A stretch of 64,000 nt of DNA from positions 1 to 64,000 of the forward strand of contig CAWGWC010000009.1 in NCBI GenBank assembly GCA_963826165.1, read 5' to 3'. The notes below the pieces were generated by a model. That model did no database searches. It saw nothing but the letters and a program-made list of their open reading frames with translations, and was not told the DNA's origin. Positions 16,361-25,651 of this stretch are shown here, piece after piece (the first letter of the stretch is position 1; each line of letters starts with the position of its first letter). The stretch is from JACVRW01 sp963826165. GTDB taxonomy: Bacteria; Actinomycetota; Thermoleophilia; Solirubrobacterales; Thermoleophilaceae. Both the position numbers and the translations under genes were made by a program.

Positions 16361-17869
16361 ATGACGGTGATCGGCACCCGCATAGGCGACCGCTACCGAC
16401 TCGAGGAGAAGATCGGCTCGGGCGGGATGTCGACCGTCTATCGCGCCTTCGACCCCACCCTCGAGCGCTGGGTGGCCATCAAGCTGATGCACCGCGACAT
16501 CTCGAGCGATCCCGACCAGCTCGAGCGCTTCCGCCGCGAGGCCCGGGCGGCGGCCCAGCTCAACCATCCCCACCTGGTCACGGTCATCGACGCCGGCGAG
16601 GACGAGGGCGCGCCCTACATCGTCTTCGAGTACGTCGAGGGGGAGACGCTCAAGGAGCGCATCAAGCGCCAGGGCCGGCTGCCCGTGTCGGAGGCGGTGG
16701 CCTACGCGATCGAGATCGGACGGGCGCTCGAGTGCGCCCACGCCAGTCGGCTGGTGCACCGCGACGTCAAGCCCCAGAACGTGCTCATCGACGCCGACGG
16801 CCGCGCCAAGGTCACGGACTTCGGGATCGCCCGCTCGCTCGAGTCGCACGGCCTGACCGCCACCGGGCGCGTGCTGGGCACCACCGACTACGTCTCGCCC
16901 GAGCAGGCCCTGGGCGAGGAGGTCACCGAGCAGTCGGACATCTATTCGCTCGGCGTCGTGCTGTTCGAGATGCTCACCGGCGAGCCGCCCTTCAAGGCGG
17001 AGACGCAGGTCGCCGTGGCCATGAAGCACGTGAAGGACCCGCTCCCCGACGTCCAGCGGCTGCGCCCGGAGATCTCGGCCGCGCTCGCCGCCGTGGTGGA
17101 GCGGGCCACGGCGAAGGAGACTGGGCACCGCTACCAGTCGGCGGCCGAGCTGGTGCACGACCTGGAGGAGGTCCTGGCCATCGAGGCCGCCCGGACCGGC
17201 GAGGCCAGCGGCGAGGCCACCACGGTCCTCGGCTCGCTCACGGGGGACACCGCCGACTTCGCCCCCGTGCGGATTCGTCACCCCAGGCGGGTGCTGGTGC
17301 TCACTCTGCTGGTGCTGGCCGCCGCCGCGGTGGCCGTCGTCTACTTCGCGAGCCGCACGGAGAAGGGCCCCGGCGCCGATCCCATCGTGGCCGAGCCGCC
17401 CGGCCTCGAGCGGGTCGAGCTCGGACGCCAGGCCGCCACGAACTACGACCCCGAGGGCGACGACGGCGAGGAGTCGCCCGACGCGGAGAACCTCGTGCTC
17501 GACGGCATCGTCTCCACCGGCTGGGACACCGAGACCTACCAGGCCGGCTTCGAGGGCGCCGGCAAGACCGGCGTAGGCCTGTACGTCGACGCCGGCGAGG
17601 AGATCGCGGGGCGCCGCCTGGCGCTCATCACCTCCACCCCGGACCCGGAGTTCAGAGCGGCGGTCTACGCGGCCAGCACCACCGTCCCCACCTCGATCCG
17701 AGGCTGGACGAAGGTGAGCCGCACCAGGGCGATCACCCGCGAGCGAGCGGTGTTCCGACTGCGCTCGCCGCGCGACGAGCGCTTCCAGTACTACCTCGTC
17801 TGGATCACGGGCCTGCCCGAGTCGGGCAAGGCGACGATCCAGGAGATCCGGCTCTCGCGCCAGGGTTAG
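16361..17869 (+). CDS. Transmembrane Ser/Thr protein kinase with discoidin-like external domain
   Basis: 502 residues. The kinase domain spans about 10-270: glycine loop GSGGMSTVY, beta-3 Lys in VAIKLM, HRDVKPQNV catalytic loop, DFG, and SPE after the activation segment, all intact. A membrane helix follows at about 310-330. The extracellular part starts QAATNYDPEGDDGEESPDA and continues NLVLDGIVSTGWDTETY, the pattern of F5/8-type C (discoidin/carbohydrate-binding-like) domains used by other actinobacterial kinases and MviN homologues; the ligand is unknown. It probably senses an envelope polymer and phosphorylates cytoplasmic targets. Its stop overlaps the convergent small gene by four bases. 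Confidence 0.9.
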   Translation: MTVIGTRIGDRYRLEEKIGSGGMSTVYRAFDPTLERWVAIKLMHRDISSDPDQLERFRREARAAAQLNHPHLVTVIDAGEDEGAPYIVFEYVEGETLKERIKRQGRLPVSEAVAYAIEIGRALECAHASRLVHRDVKPQNVLIDADGRAKVTDFGIARSLESHGLTATGRVLGTTDYVSPEQALGEEVTEQSDIYSLGVVLFEMLTGEPPFKAETQVAVAMKHVKDPLPDVQRLRPEISAALAAVVERATAKETGHRYQSAAELVHDLEEVLAIEAARTGEASGEATTVLGSLTGDTADFAPVRIRHPRRVLVLTLLVLAAAAVAVVYFASRTEKGPGADPIVAEPPGLERVELGRQAATNYDPEGDDGEESPDAENLVLDGIVSTGWDTETYQAGFEGAGKTGVGLYVDAGEEIAGRRLALITSTPDPEFRAAVYAASTTVPTSIRGWTKVSRTRAITRERAVFRLRSPRDERFQYYLVWITGLPESGKATIQEIRLSRQG

Positions 17870-18168
17870 CCCGGCGGGGCCTCCCCGAGCACCAGCTCGG
17901 CGTCCTCGAAGACCCGCGACCGCGTGCCGGTCGCCGCCGCCATCATCCCGCTCTCGGCCAGCGCCTCGGTGTGTCCGGGGGCGTCGGCGTTTGCCTGTCG
18001 CGCCTCGGCCGAGGCCCACAGCTGGAACAGCACCATCCCGGTGTCGGTGGGCGCCACGATCCGCAGCAGGCTGCCCTCGGGAGCAGGCAGGATCTGCTCC
18101 AGCCGCTCGGCCGCCTCGAGCAGCGCCGCAGTGTCGCCGTCCACCTCCAGCATCGCCAGGACACCCAT
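17866..18168 (-). CDS. Small alpha/beta protein, possibly antibiotic-biosynthesis-monooxygenase-like
   Basis: 100 residues: MGVLAMLEVDGD, a helix, LRIVAPTDTGMVLFQLW, then a helix. This beta-alpha-beta arrangement resembles dimeric ferredoxin-like ABM proteins, but no catalytic residue can be named, so the function is open. It lies one base past ddl at the end of the leftward division cluster and converges on the kinase gene. Confidence 0.6.
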   Translation of the reverse strand: MGVLAMLEVDGDTAALLEAAERLEQILPAPEGSLLRIVAPTDTGMVLFQLWASAEARQANADAPGHTEALAESGMMAAATGTRSRVFEDAELVLGEAPPG

Positions 18169-18169
18169 C

Positions 18170-19123
18170 TCAGAAACGGTAGCCGCGCTCGTGCTCGTAG
18201 CGCTCCAGGGCGAGCTCCAGGAGGCGGTCGAGCAGGTTCGGATACGAGAGGCCGCCCGCCTCGAAGAGCTTGGCGTACACGCTGGTGGAGGTGAAGCCCG
18301 GGATGGTGTTCAGCTCGTTCACCAGCACGGCGTCCTCCTCGACGAAGAAGTCGACCCTGGCCATGCCCGAGCAGTTGACGAGCTTGAACACCTCGACCGC
18401 CAGGCGCCTCACTTCCTCGAGCTGCTCCGGCGGAATGCGGGCGGGCACCACCAGCTCCATGCCCCCCGGCTCGTACTTGGCCTCGTAGTCGTACCACTCG
18501 CCCTTCCGGATCACGATCTCGCCCGGCTGGGAGGCGATCGGGTCCAGGTGCCCCAGCACCGAGCACTCGACCTCGAGGCCGCCCGAGAAGCGCTCCACCA
18601 GGGCGACCGGGTCGTGGGCGAAGGCGAGGGCCAGGGCGGTGTCGAGCTCGGCCTCCGACCACGCGCGGGAGATCCCCACCGACGAGCCCAGCCGCGCCGG
18701 CTTGACGAAGGCAGGGGGCGCCAGGGTCACCGGCGCGCCCTCCCGCACGGCGACGTACTCGACCTGGGGTATGCCGTGCGCCGTCATCAGATCCTTGAAG
18801 ACGGCCTTGTCCATGGCCACGGCCGAGCCGAGCACGCCGGCCCCGACGTAGGCCACGTCGAGCAGCTCGAGCAGACCCTGCACGGAGCCGTCCTCGCCGA
18901 AGGGTCCGTGCAGCACCGGGAAGACGACCTCGGCGCCCTCGAGCCCGCTGCCCGGCCGCAGGGGCAGCGGCTTGCCGGCGAGCGTCCAGGTGCCGTCACG
19001 CGCCAGGCGCACGTCCACCACCTCGTGGCCGCCCTCGGCCAGGCCGGCGCGCACCGCCTGGCCGGAGGCCAGCGAGACGTCGTGCTCGCTCGAGCGGCCG
19101 CCGGACAGGACGGCCACCTTCAC
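18170..19123 (-). CDS. ddl: D-alanine--D-alanine ligase (division-cluster copy)
   Basis: 317 residues from GTG 19123, chosen because KVAVLSGGRSSEHDVSLASG is the family N-terminus and GTG sits 10 bases after the kinase stop. ATP-grasp features: FVKPARLGSSVGISR, YDYEAKY of the omega loop (Tyr type, so D-Ala-D-Ala rather than VanA-like D-Lac), RVDFF and the metal/phosphate end NELNTIPGFTSTS. It joins two D-Ala for peptidoglycan stem peptides. It is last but one in the leftward cell-wall/kinase operon. A second Ddl lies at 47631-48569 and shares little sequence with this one. Confidence 0.9.
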   Translation of the reverse strand: MKVAVLSGGRSSEHDVSLASGQAVRAGLAEGGHEVVDVRLARDGTWTLAGKPLPLRPGSGLEGAEVVFPVLHGPFGEDGSVQGLLELLDVAYVGAGVLGSAVAMDKAVFKDLMTAHGIPQVEYVAVREGAPVTLAPPAFVKPARLGSSVGISRAWSEAELDTALALAFAHDPVALVERFSGGLEVECSVLGHLDPIASQPGEIVIRKGEWYDYEAKYEPGGMELVVPARIPPEQLEEVRRLAVEVFKLVNCSGMARVDFFVEEDAVLVNELNTIPGFTSTSVYAKLFEAGGLSYPNLLDRLLELALERYEHERGYRF

Positions 19124-19133
19124 GACCGCAGCC

Positions 19134-21017
19134 TCACGGTGCCTCGGGCTCCGTGTTCTCCAGCGTGTCCTCCTCCTCGAGCACACCGACGAGGATCAGC
19201 ACCTGTGTGCCCTCGTCCACCTCCGAGCCGCCTCCCGGCCGCTGGTCGATGACGACGCCGTCCTGACTGGGATCGGTGACCGCGCGCTCGCGCCTGACCG
19301 GCGCGAGACCGGCGTTGCCGAGCTGGGTCGTGGCGTCTCGCTCGCTCAGGCCGACCACGTTGGGCACATCGGCCTGCGGGATTCCGGTGGAGACGACGAT
19401 GGTCACGGTGCTGCCTCGTTCCAGCTCGCTGCCGCCGGACGGATCTTGAGTGATCACGTTGCCCACGGTCTCCTCGGACTCCTGCTCCTGCACGGTGGTG
19501 CTCAGGCCGGCGCTCTGGATCTCGGACTCGGCCGAGGCCTGCGAGAGGCCCACCACGTCCGGCACGCTCACCTGCTCCGGCCCGTTGCTCACCAGCAGCC
19601 GCACACGCTGACCGCTGCGCACCTCGGCCCCCTCGCGCGGCACGGTTCTGATGGCGAGGCCGTTCCGGACCTCGTCGGAGAACTCGCGGTCCACGGTCAC
19701 GTCGAGACCGGCCTCCTCGAGCTCCGCGATCGCCTGGGGCTCGCGCAGGCCCGCCACCGGCGGCACCGGCACGACGGGCGGGCCCTCGGAGACCTCGACC
19801 GTGACCACCGAGCCCACGTCGGCCTCCTCGTTGGCGTTGGGGTCCTGGTCGAGGACCTGGTCGACCGGTTGCTGGCTCTGGAGGCGCGACTCGCGCACCT
19901 CGAAGCCGGCTCGCTCGAGCTCTGCGCGCGCCTCCACCAGTTGCTGGCCGACCACCCGCGGCACCTCTCGCTTCTCGGTGGTGAACGCGCCGGTGGCCAG
20001 CAGGAAGGCGAGCACACCGGCGAGCGCCAGGGCCAGGAGGCCGAGCGTGAACCACGGCCAGCGGCGCCGCTTCTCGCTCGGCTCGCCCACCGCCGCCACC
20101 GCGCCCGTGCCGTCTCCGTCTCCGTCTCCGGCCGGCAGAGGGATGGGCACGAAGGCCGTGGTGCCCTCGCCTCCGTTGTCGGCCGCGTCGATCTGGGCGC
20201 GGGCGGCCTCGAGGCCCTGGGCGAAGTCGTCGGCCGACTGCCAGCGCTGCGCCGGGTCCTTGGCCAGTGCGGCCATCACCACCGCCTCGAGCGCGGGATG
20301 CACGTCCGGGCGCAGCTGCGAGAGCGGGGTGGGCTGCTCGGACAGGTGCTTGAGCGCGATCGCCACCGCGCTGTCGCCCTCGAAGGGCAGGCGACCCGCG
20401 AGCATCTCGTAGAGCATCACGCCGATCGAGTAGAGATCGGACGCCGCGGTGACCGAGTGGCCCTGAGCCTGCTCGGGCGAGAGGTAGTGCGCGGTGCCCA
20501 TGATCGAGCCGGTCTCGGTCATCTCCGACGCGCCGGCGCGGGCGATCCCGAAGTCGGTGACCTTGGCGTGGCCCGCGGCGTCCACGATCACGTTGTGCGG
20601 CTTGAAGTCGCGGTGGATCACGCCGTGGCGGTGGGCGAAGCCCGCCGCCTGCAGCACCTGGTTCCCGATGTCGATCACCTGCCGCTGGGGCAGCGGAGCG
20701 CCGGTGGCGACGATGTCCTTGAGCGTGCGGCCGCCCAGGAGCTCCATGGCGATGTAGTAGGTGCCCTCGTGCTCGCCGCGGTCGTAGACCCCCACCACGT
20801 TGGGGTGCGACAGACCGGCGGCGGCCTTGGCCTCCCGCCGGAAGCGCTCGACGAACTCCTGGTCCTGGGCGAAGCGGCGGTGCAGCACCTTCAGCGCCAC
20901 CTCGCGGCCGAGATGCGTGTCCTCCGCCGCGTAGACGTCGGCCATGCCGCCGGATCCGATGCGCCGGGCGATCCGGTAGCGGCCGTCGACGAGCGTGCCG
21001 GACGCGACCTCGGTCAC
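19134..21017 (-). CDS. pknB: PASTA-domain Ser/Thr protein kinase
   Basis: 627 residues from GTG 21017. Kinase domain about 10-275: GSGGMADVY, VALKVL, HRDFKPHNV (Phe in place of Val in the HRD loop), DFG, SPE. A basic RRRWPW precedes a membrane helix near 325-345. Four PASTA repeats fill the outside (start points EVPRVVGQQL, VPVPPVAGLREP, VSVPDVVGLSQA, ADVPNVVGLSER). PASTA kinases bind muropeptides or lipid II and control wall growth. GTGA overlap with the PBP stop (21014-21017) couples it to the transpeptidase. It equals PknB of the mycobacterial cluster; no PknA copy is present between it and the PBP. Confidence 0.94.
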   Translation of the reverse strand: MTEVASGTLVDGRYRIARRIGSGGMADVYAAEDTHLGREVALKVLHRRFAQDQEFVERFRREAKAAAGLSHPNVVGVYDRGEHEGTYYIAMELLGGRTLKDIVATGAPLPQRQVIDIGNQVLQAAGFAHRHGVIHRDFKPHNVIVDAAGHAKVTDFGIARAGASEMTETGSIMGTAHYLSPEQAQGHSVTAASDLYSIGVMLYEMLAGRLPFEGDSAVAIALKHLSEQPTPLSQLRPDVHPALEAVVMAALAKDPAQRWQSADDFAQGLEAARAQIDAADNGGEGTTAFVPIPLPAGDGDGDGTGAVAAVGEPSEKRRRWPWFTLGLLALALAGVLAFLLATGAFTTEKREVPRVVGQQLVEARAELERAGFEVRESRLQSQQPVDQVLDQDPNANEEADVGSVVTVEVSEGPPVVPVPPVAGLREPQAIAELEEAGLDVTVDREFSDEVRNGLAIRTVPREGAEVRSGQRVRLLVSNGPEQVSVPDVVGLSQASAESEIQSAGLSTTVQEQESEETVGNVITQDPSGGSELERGSTVTIVVSTGIPQADVPNVVGLSERDATTQLGNAGLAPVRRERAVTDPSQDGVVIDQRPGGGSEVDEGTQVLILVGVLEEEDTLENTEPEAP

Positions 21018-22465
21018 TCGAGCCCACTTCCCAGCATCGCCTCGAGCACCTGCTTGGCGATCGGCGCCGCCACCGTGCCGCCCTGACCCGTTGTGCGCTC
21101 GACGGTCACCGCCACCGCCATCTGCGGGTCCTCCACGGGGGCGAAGCCGATGAACCAGGGCTGGGTGAACTCGCGGTTGGCACCCACCTCTGCGGTACCG
21201 GTCTTGCCGGCCACCGTGATTCCGGCGAGCGCGGCCGCGGTACCGGTTCCCTCCTCCACCACCCGGCTCATCATGGCGGTCAGCTGCTCGGCCGTCTCGG
21301 GCTTCATCACCCTCGACTGGAGGTCGGGCTCGATGCGCTCGGAGACCCGGCCGTCCTTGCGCACGATCCGGTCGGTCAGCCGGGGCTTCATGAGCTGCCC
21401 GCCGTTGGCCACCGCGGCCGCCACCTGTCCCATCTGGAGCGGCGCGGCGCGGATCTCGCCCTCGAGCCCGCCCTGCCCGATGGCCACCCGGCCGACGTCG
21501 AAGCCGTCCTCCACGTACTGCCCGTCGCCGTTGATGACGCCGCTCGGGATCATCTGGTTGTCGGGATAGTCGAGCTGAGGATCCTCGTAGAAGCCGAAGC
21601 GCTTCATGTACTCCACGAGCGTCCCGCGGCCGACGCTCTCCCCCACCTGGGCGAACACGGTGTTGACCGAGTTGGTGAGGGCATCGGTGAAGGAGATCGG
21701 GCCGAAGCTCTGGCCGCCGGCGTTGGCCAGCGGCACTCCGCTGATCGTCTTGGGCGAGGAGCCGTCGATCACCGTCTCCGGCGTGATCTCGCCGCTGTCG
21801 AGCGCCGCCGTGGCGGTCACCACCTTGAACGTCGAGCCGGGCGGGTAGAGCTCCTGCGTCGTCCGGTTGAGCGTCGGCTTGTTGGGGTCGCGGTTGAGGC
21901 GGCCGAACTCGCTCGGGATCAGATTCGGGTCGTACTCGGGGATCGACACCATCACGCGGACCTTGCCGGTCTTCGGCTCGATGGCCACCACCGCGCCCTT
22001 GCGGCCCGCCAGGCCGGCCACGGCCGCCTCCGTGCCGGCCACGTCGAGGTTCGTGACCACGTCCCGCCCCTCGCGGTCGCGACCCTCGAGGCCGGCGAAC
22101 AGCGTCTCGAACTCGTCCTCCTGCCCGGCCAGGTCGTCGTTGCGCTCGCGCTCGAGCCCGATCCGCCCGTTGGTCAGGAACGAGTAGCCCACCGGCTGTG
22201 CGAACAGCCCGCCGGTGGGATAGGTGCGGGCGAAGACGCGGTTCTCGCCCCGGCCCCGCGCCACGTTGTCGGCCAGCACGGTCCGGCCGTCACTGGCGAA
22301 GATCAGGCCGCGCGGGATCTTCTGCTCCTCGATCAGCTCGCGCCGGTTGTTGGGGTTGTCGGCCAGGCCCTCGGCGTCGAGAACGCTCCAGTAGGACGTG
22401 AAGCCCACGAGCACGGCGAACAGCAGCACGAACAGGCCGAACAGCTGGGCGATCTGGCGGTTCAG
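21014..22465 (-). CDS. pbpA: Class B penicillin-binding protein (PbpA/FtsI family transpeptidase), CTG start proposed
   Basis: All three transpeptidase motifs are present: STFK in YPPGSTFKVV, SVN in TNSVNTVF, and KTG in VAGKTGTAEVG. The N-terminus has one membrane helix and the usual dimerisation region. The frame reads LNRQIAQLFGLFVLLF from CTG 22465, matching the MNxxIRRL start of PbpA relatives; this CTG forms CTGA with the FtsW stop and follows GAGGTG by seven bases. The alternative GTG 22429 would cut into the membrane helix. The enzyme cross-links peptidoglycan outside the membrane and works with the neighbouring SEDS glycosyltransferase. C-terminal residues reach GSGLE. Confidence 0.93.
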   Translation of the reverse strand: MNRQIAQLFGLFVLLFAVLVGFTSYWSVLDAEGLADNPNNRRELIEEQKIPRGLIFASDGRTVLADNVARGRGENRVFARTYPTGGLFAQPVGYSFLTNGRIGLERERNDDLAGQEDEFETLFAGLEGRDREGRDVVTNLDVAGTEAAVAGLAGRKGAVVAIEPKTGKVRVMVSIPEYDPNLIPSEFGRLNRDPNKPTLNRTTQELYPPGSTFKVVTATAALDSGEITPETVIDGSSPKTISGVPLANAGGQSFGPISFTDALTNSVNTVFAQVGESVGRGTLVEYMKRFGFYEDPQLDYPDNQMIPSGVINGDGQYVEDGFDVGRVAIGQGGLEGEIRAAPLQMGQVAAAVANGGQLMKPRLTDRIVRKDGRVSERIEPDLQSRVMKPETAEQLTAMMSRVVEEGTGTAAALAGITVAGKTGTAEVGANREFTQPWFIGFAPVEDPQMAVAVTVERTTGQGGTVAAPIAKQVLEAMLGSGLE

Positions 22466-23904
22466 ACCAGACCACCTCGGCGAATCCGCTCCCGGCGCGC
22501 GCTGTCAGAGACGATCAGCAGCAGGGCCAGGAGCACCATGTTGGCCAGCAGCGAGCTGCCGCCGTAGGACACGAGTGGCAGGGTCACGCCGGTGAGCGGG
22601 ATCACCCGGGTCACGCCGCCGACGATCACGAAGACCTGGATCGCCAGCACGCTGGTGAGGCCGACGGCGAGCAGCTTGGAGAAGCCGTCGGAGGCGAGCA
22701 TCGCCACCTTGAAACCGCGGAAGACGAGTAGGAGGTAGCCGCCCACGAGCCCGGCCGCGCCGAACAGCCCCGCCTCGTTGACCAGCACCGAGTAGATGAG
22801 GTCGGTGTGGGCGGCGGGCAGGATCGTCCCGCCCCCGGGTAACTCGAGCAACGCGTTGCCGAAGCCCTGGCCGAACAAGCCGCCGTCGGCCTGAGCGAAG
22901 AGCGATTGGGCGATCTGGTAGCCCTCGTCGTCCACCCGCTCACGGGTGAAGGGGTCGAGCCAGATCTCCACGCGCTCGCGCACGTGGTTGACGTTCTCGG
23001 CCAGGACGATGGCCCCACCGAGGAACATCGTGGCGCCCACCCCGACGATCGAGAGCCGTCCGGTGGCCACGTAGAGCAGGGCGAGGAAGCCTCCGAAGAA
23101 CATGAGCGAGCTGCCCAGGTCGCGGATGAAGATCAGCATCAGCATGGCCAGGCCCCAGACCAGCAGCAGCGGACCGAAGTGCTTGGGTGAGGGCCGTTCA
23201 CGCAGCACCGCCACCAGCGAGGCGACGAAGACCACGAGCAGCACCGAGCCGGCGGGGCTCAGGCCGAACACCAAGATGGCCAGTAGCGTGCCCATCGCGG
23301 GAAGGCCGTAGAGCAGCAGCTGCTTCTGGTAGGGCAGCGGGCGCAGCCGCGGGCGCACCAGGATGTCACCCGTCTCGCGCAGATAGCTGGCGAGGAAGAT
23401 GATGATGCCGAGCTTCGCGAACTCGGCCGGCTGGAACTGGATCGGGCCGAGCTTGATGGCCAGGAAGGCGCCGTTGACCTGCTCGCCGATTCCCGGCAGC
23501 CGCGGCATGATCAGCAGCGCGATGCTGCCCGCCGCGATCAGGTAGCGGTAGCGCTCGAGCACGTGGTGGTCGCGGACCACCAGGATCGTGATGCAGAAGA
23601 AGGCCAGCCCCACCACGAACCACTGGGCCTGCTCGCGCGCCAGCTCGGCGTCGATGCGGTAGATCAGCACCAGGCCGATCGCCGCCACGAGCGCGGCCAG
23701 CGGGAACAGGTAGGGATCGGCGTCGGGCAGGCGCGCGCGGATGAACAGGTGGGCCACCACGCAGAGCCCGAGGAACACGGCGCCGTAGGTGAGCGTGGCG
23801 TCCTGCACGTCCTCGGTGCGGGTGGCGAGCACCGCGGCGAAGCCGGCCACCACGAGCAGGGAGACCGGCAGCAGGCCGAACAGCTCGCGTGTGCGCGCGG
23901 ACAT
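22462..23904 (-). CDS. rodA: SEDS family peptidoglycan glycosyltransferase (RodA/FtsW)
   Basis: 480 residues with about 12 membrane segments. Family blocks: KLGPIQFQPAEFAKLGIIIFLA, GLAMLMLIFIRDLGSSLMFFGGF, and QAEADGGLFGQGFGN-like QSLFAQADGGLFGQGF, ending with RVIPLTGVTLPLVSYGGSSLLAN. SEDS proteins polymerise lipid II together with a class B PBP, here the next gene. The order phosphatase-SEDS-PBP-PASTA kinase favours the RodA-type role seen in mycobacterial rodA-pbpA. ATG 23904 shares one base with the phosphatase stop (TGATG). The C-terminus is short and basic. Confidence 0.93.
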   Translation of the reverse strand: MSARTRELFGLLPVSLLVVAGFAAVLATRTEDVQDATLTYGAVFLGLCVVAHLFIRARLPDADPYLFPLAALVAAIGLVLIYRIDAELAREQAQWFVVGLAFFCITILVVRDHHVLERYRYLIAAGSIALLIMPRLPGIGEQVNGAFLAIKLGPIQFQPAEFAKLGIIIFLASYLRETGDILVRPRLRPLPYQKQLLLYGLPAMGTLLAILVFGLSPAGSVLLVVFVASLVAVLRERPSPKHFGPLLLVWGLAMLMLIFIRDLGSSLMFFGGFLALLYVATGRLSIVGVGATMFLGGAIVLAENVNHVRERVEIWLDPFTRERVDDEGYQIAQSLFAQADGGLFGQGFGNALLELPGGGTILPAAHTDLIYSVLVNEAGLFGAAGLVGGYLLLVFRGFKVAMLASDGFSKLLAVGLTSVLAIQVFVIVGGVTRVIPLTGVTLPLVSYGGSSLLANMVLLALLLIVSDSARRERIRRGGLV

Positions 23905-25154
23905 CAGGCGCCACCCTCGAGCTGACCGCGCTCGAGCGAGCGCACGAGGTCCACGGCGTCCTCACGGCTGCGCCACTCGTGGTCGAGCACGCGCGTGCGC
24001 CGCGCTGCCGGTATCGCCCGTGCCGGCATTCCGCTGGCGTAGGTCTCGTCGTAGAGGTCCAGGCCGAACGGCAGCTCGTAGGGGACGCCTTGGTAGATGG
24101 TGACCAGGCCGCCGTCGTTGGTGCCGACGAAGTAGACCTGGCGGCTGAGGGCATAGAGGGCCGTGACCGCGGCCGCCACCAGGGCCACGCCCAGCACGAG
24201 CTTGAGCGCGACGCGACCACGGCTCCGGCCGCCTGCGCGGCGGGCCGAGCGCCGGCTGGGCCGGGGAATCCGGCGCGCAGCGGGCGCGGTCTGCAGCGCC
24301 GGCCCGGGGCCCGGTGGCGCCGGACCTTCCGCCGCTCCCGCGCGAACGTCGTCGGCAGTCAGCTGGCCGGCGATCGTCGCCTCGTCGCCGGGCACGCTGC
24401 CGGCCGGCTGCTCGTCGCCGTCCTCCAGCCTGAACAGCACGACCGTGATGTTGTCCTTGCCGCCGCTCTGGTTGGCGGCGCGGATCAACGCCTCGGCCGC
24501 GGCGTTGAGGTCGCCGGCGCCGCGCAGAATCGCGCTGACCTCATCGTCGGAGATCATCGAGGTGAGTCCGTCCGAGCAGAGCAGGAAGACATCGCCGGGG
24601 CGGCCGGGCACGGTGTAGGTGTCCACCTCCACGTCGGGCTCGGGCCCCAGCGCGCGCGTGATGATCGAGCGCTGCGGGTGATGCTCGGCCGCCTCGGGCG
24701 TGATCTGGCCGCTGCGCTGGAGCTCGGCCACCAGCGAGTGGTCGCGGGTGATCTGTACGAGCTCGTCGTCACGCAGCTGATAGGCGCGGCTGTCGCCGAC
24801 GTGGGCGAGGCTGATCTCATCGCCCACGACCTTGGCGGCGGTGAGCGTGGTGCCCATCCCGCGCACCGACTCGTCGCTCACTGCCAGGTCGTAGATGCGC
24901 CGGTTGGCCTCGCGCAGCAGCCGGGAGAGCTGGGCCTCGGCGTTCTCCCCGCCTGCCCCCCGCAATGGGGGGTCCGCGACGGCGCCCTCGAACGCGTCGG
25001 CGGCCATCGCCGAGGCCACCTCCCCGGCCCGGGCGCCGCCCATGCCGTCGGCGACGGCGAAGAACGGCGGTCGCAGGACGAGGGAGTCCTCGTTGGCGCT
25101 GCGCTGGCGTCCGACGTCGGAGCGGCCCACCTGCTCGGCTATGCGCAGAGCCAC
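23904..25154 (-). CDS. pstP: PP2C-family Ser/Thr phosphatase, membrane anchored
   Basis: 416 residues. The PP2C core (1-240) contains RSANEDS, FAVADGMGG, GMGTTLTA, AHVGDSRAY, LLCSDGLTS and GGKDNITVV, giving all metal-binding aspartates. A Pro/Ala-rich linker and basic stretch lead to a membrane helix near 305-325 and a short external domain ending in a charged C-terminus. It removes phosphate from targets of the linked kinases, as PstP does in mycobacteria. It sits between the FHA genes and rodA in the leftward operon. Confidence 0.94.
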   Translation of the reverse strand: MALRIAEQVGRSDVGRQRSANEDSLVLRPPFFAVADGMGGARAGEVASAMAADAFEGAVADPPLRGAGGENAEAQLSRLLREANRRIYDLAVSDESVRGMGTTLTAAKVVGDEISLAHVGDSRAYQLRDDELVQITRDHSLVAELQRSGQITPEAAEHHPQRSIITRALGPEPDVEVDTYTVPGRPGDVFLLCSDGLTSMISDDEVSAILRGAGDLNAAAEALIRAANQSGGKDNITVVLFRLEDGDEQPAGSVPGDEATIAGQLTADDVRAGAAEGPAPPGPGPALQTAPAARRIPRPSRRSARRAGGRSRGRVALKLVLGVALVAAAVTALYALSRQVYFVGTNDGGLVTIYQGVPYELPFGLDLYDETYASGMPARAIPAARRTRVLDHEWRSREDAVDLVRSLERGQLEGGA

Positions 25155-25158
25155 GCGG

Positions 25159-25641
25159 CTACTCCTGGTACCGGTACTCGCTGTCGCCGATGCGGATCAG
25201 GTCGGCCATCCGGAGGCGCTCGGTGCTCTTCACCTGGCGGCCGTTCAGGTAGGTCCCGTTGGTCGAGCCCATGTCCTCGAGGTACATGTACTCGCCCTGC
25301 GCGAAGATGCGGGCGTGGGCGGAGGAGGCGAACGGATCGTCCACCCGTACCTCCGCGCTGTCGGAGCGCCCCATGGTCGCGCCGTCGGAGAGGTCGAAGC
25401 TCGAGCCCGGCTCGTGACCCATCGCCGCCACCACCTCGAGCCTCGGGGCCACCCCCGCGCGCAGGTCGGGGATGGCCGGCTCGCGCCGGCCGCGTCCCGG
25501 CGGCTCCACCGGCTCGGCCACCGCCGAGCCGCCCTCGTAGCGAGAGAGGTCGCGGATGGCGCTGCGTGCCACCCAGAGCAGGAACAGGTACAGCACCAGG
25601 AGGAAGCCGAACTTGAGCGCGACGGCGAGCGGTTCGTCCAT
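25159..25641 (-). CDS. fhaB: FHA-domain protein with N-terminal membrane helix (FhaB-like)
   Basis: 160 residues. Residues about 8-28 form a membrane helix, then a linker, then an FHA domain (about 85-160) with MGRSDSAEVRVDD, SSAHARIF and DMGSTNGTYLNGR, the Arg, Ser, His and Asn residues that read phospho-threonine. In mycobacteria FhaB/FipA recruits phosphorylated division proteins. It stands four bases upstream of the phosphatase gene and follows fhaA by 10 bases. Confidence 0.93.
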   Translation of the reverse strand: MDEPLAVALKFGFLLVLYLFLLWVARSAIRDLSRYEGGSAVAEPVEPPGRGRREPAIPDLRAGVAPRLEVVAAMGHEPGSSFDLSDGATMGRSDSAEVRVDDPFASSAHARIFAQGEYMYLEDMGSTNGTYLNGRQVKSTERLRMADLIRIGDSEYRYQE

Positions 25642-25651
25642 CTACGCGCCC

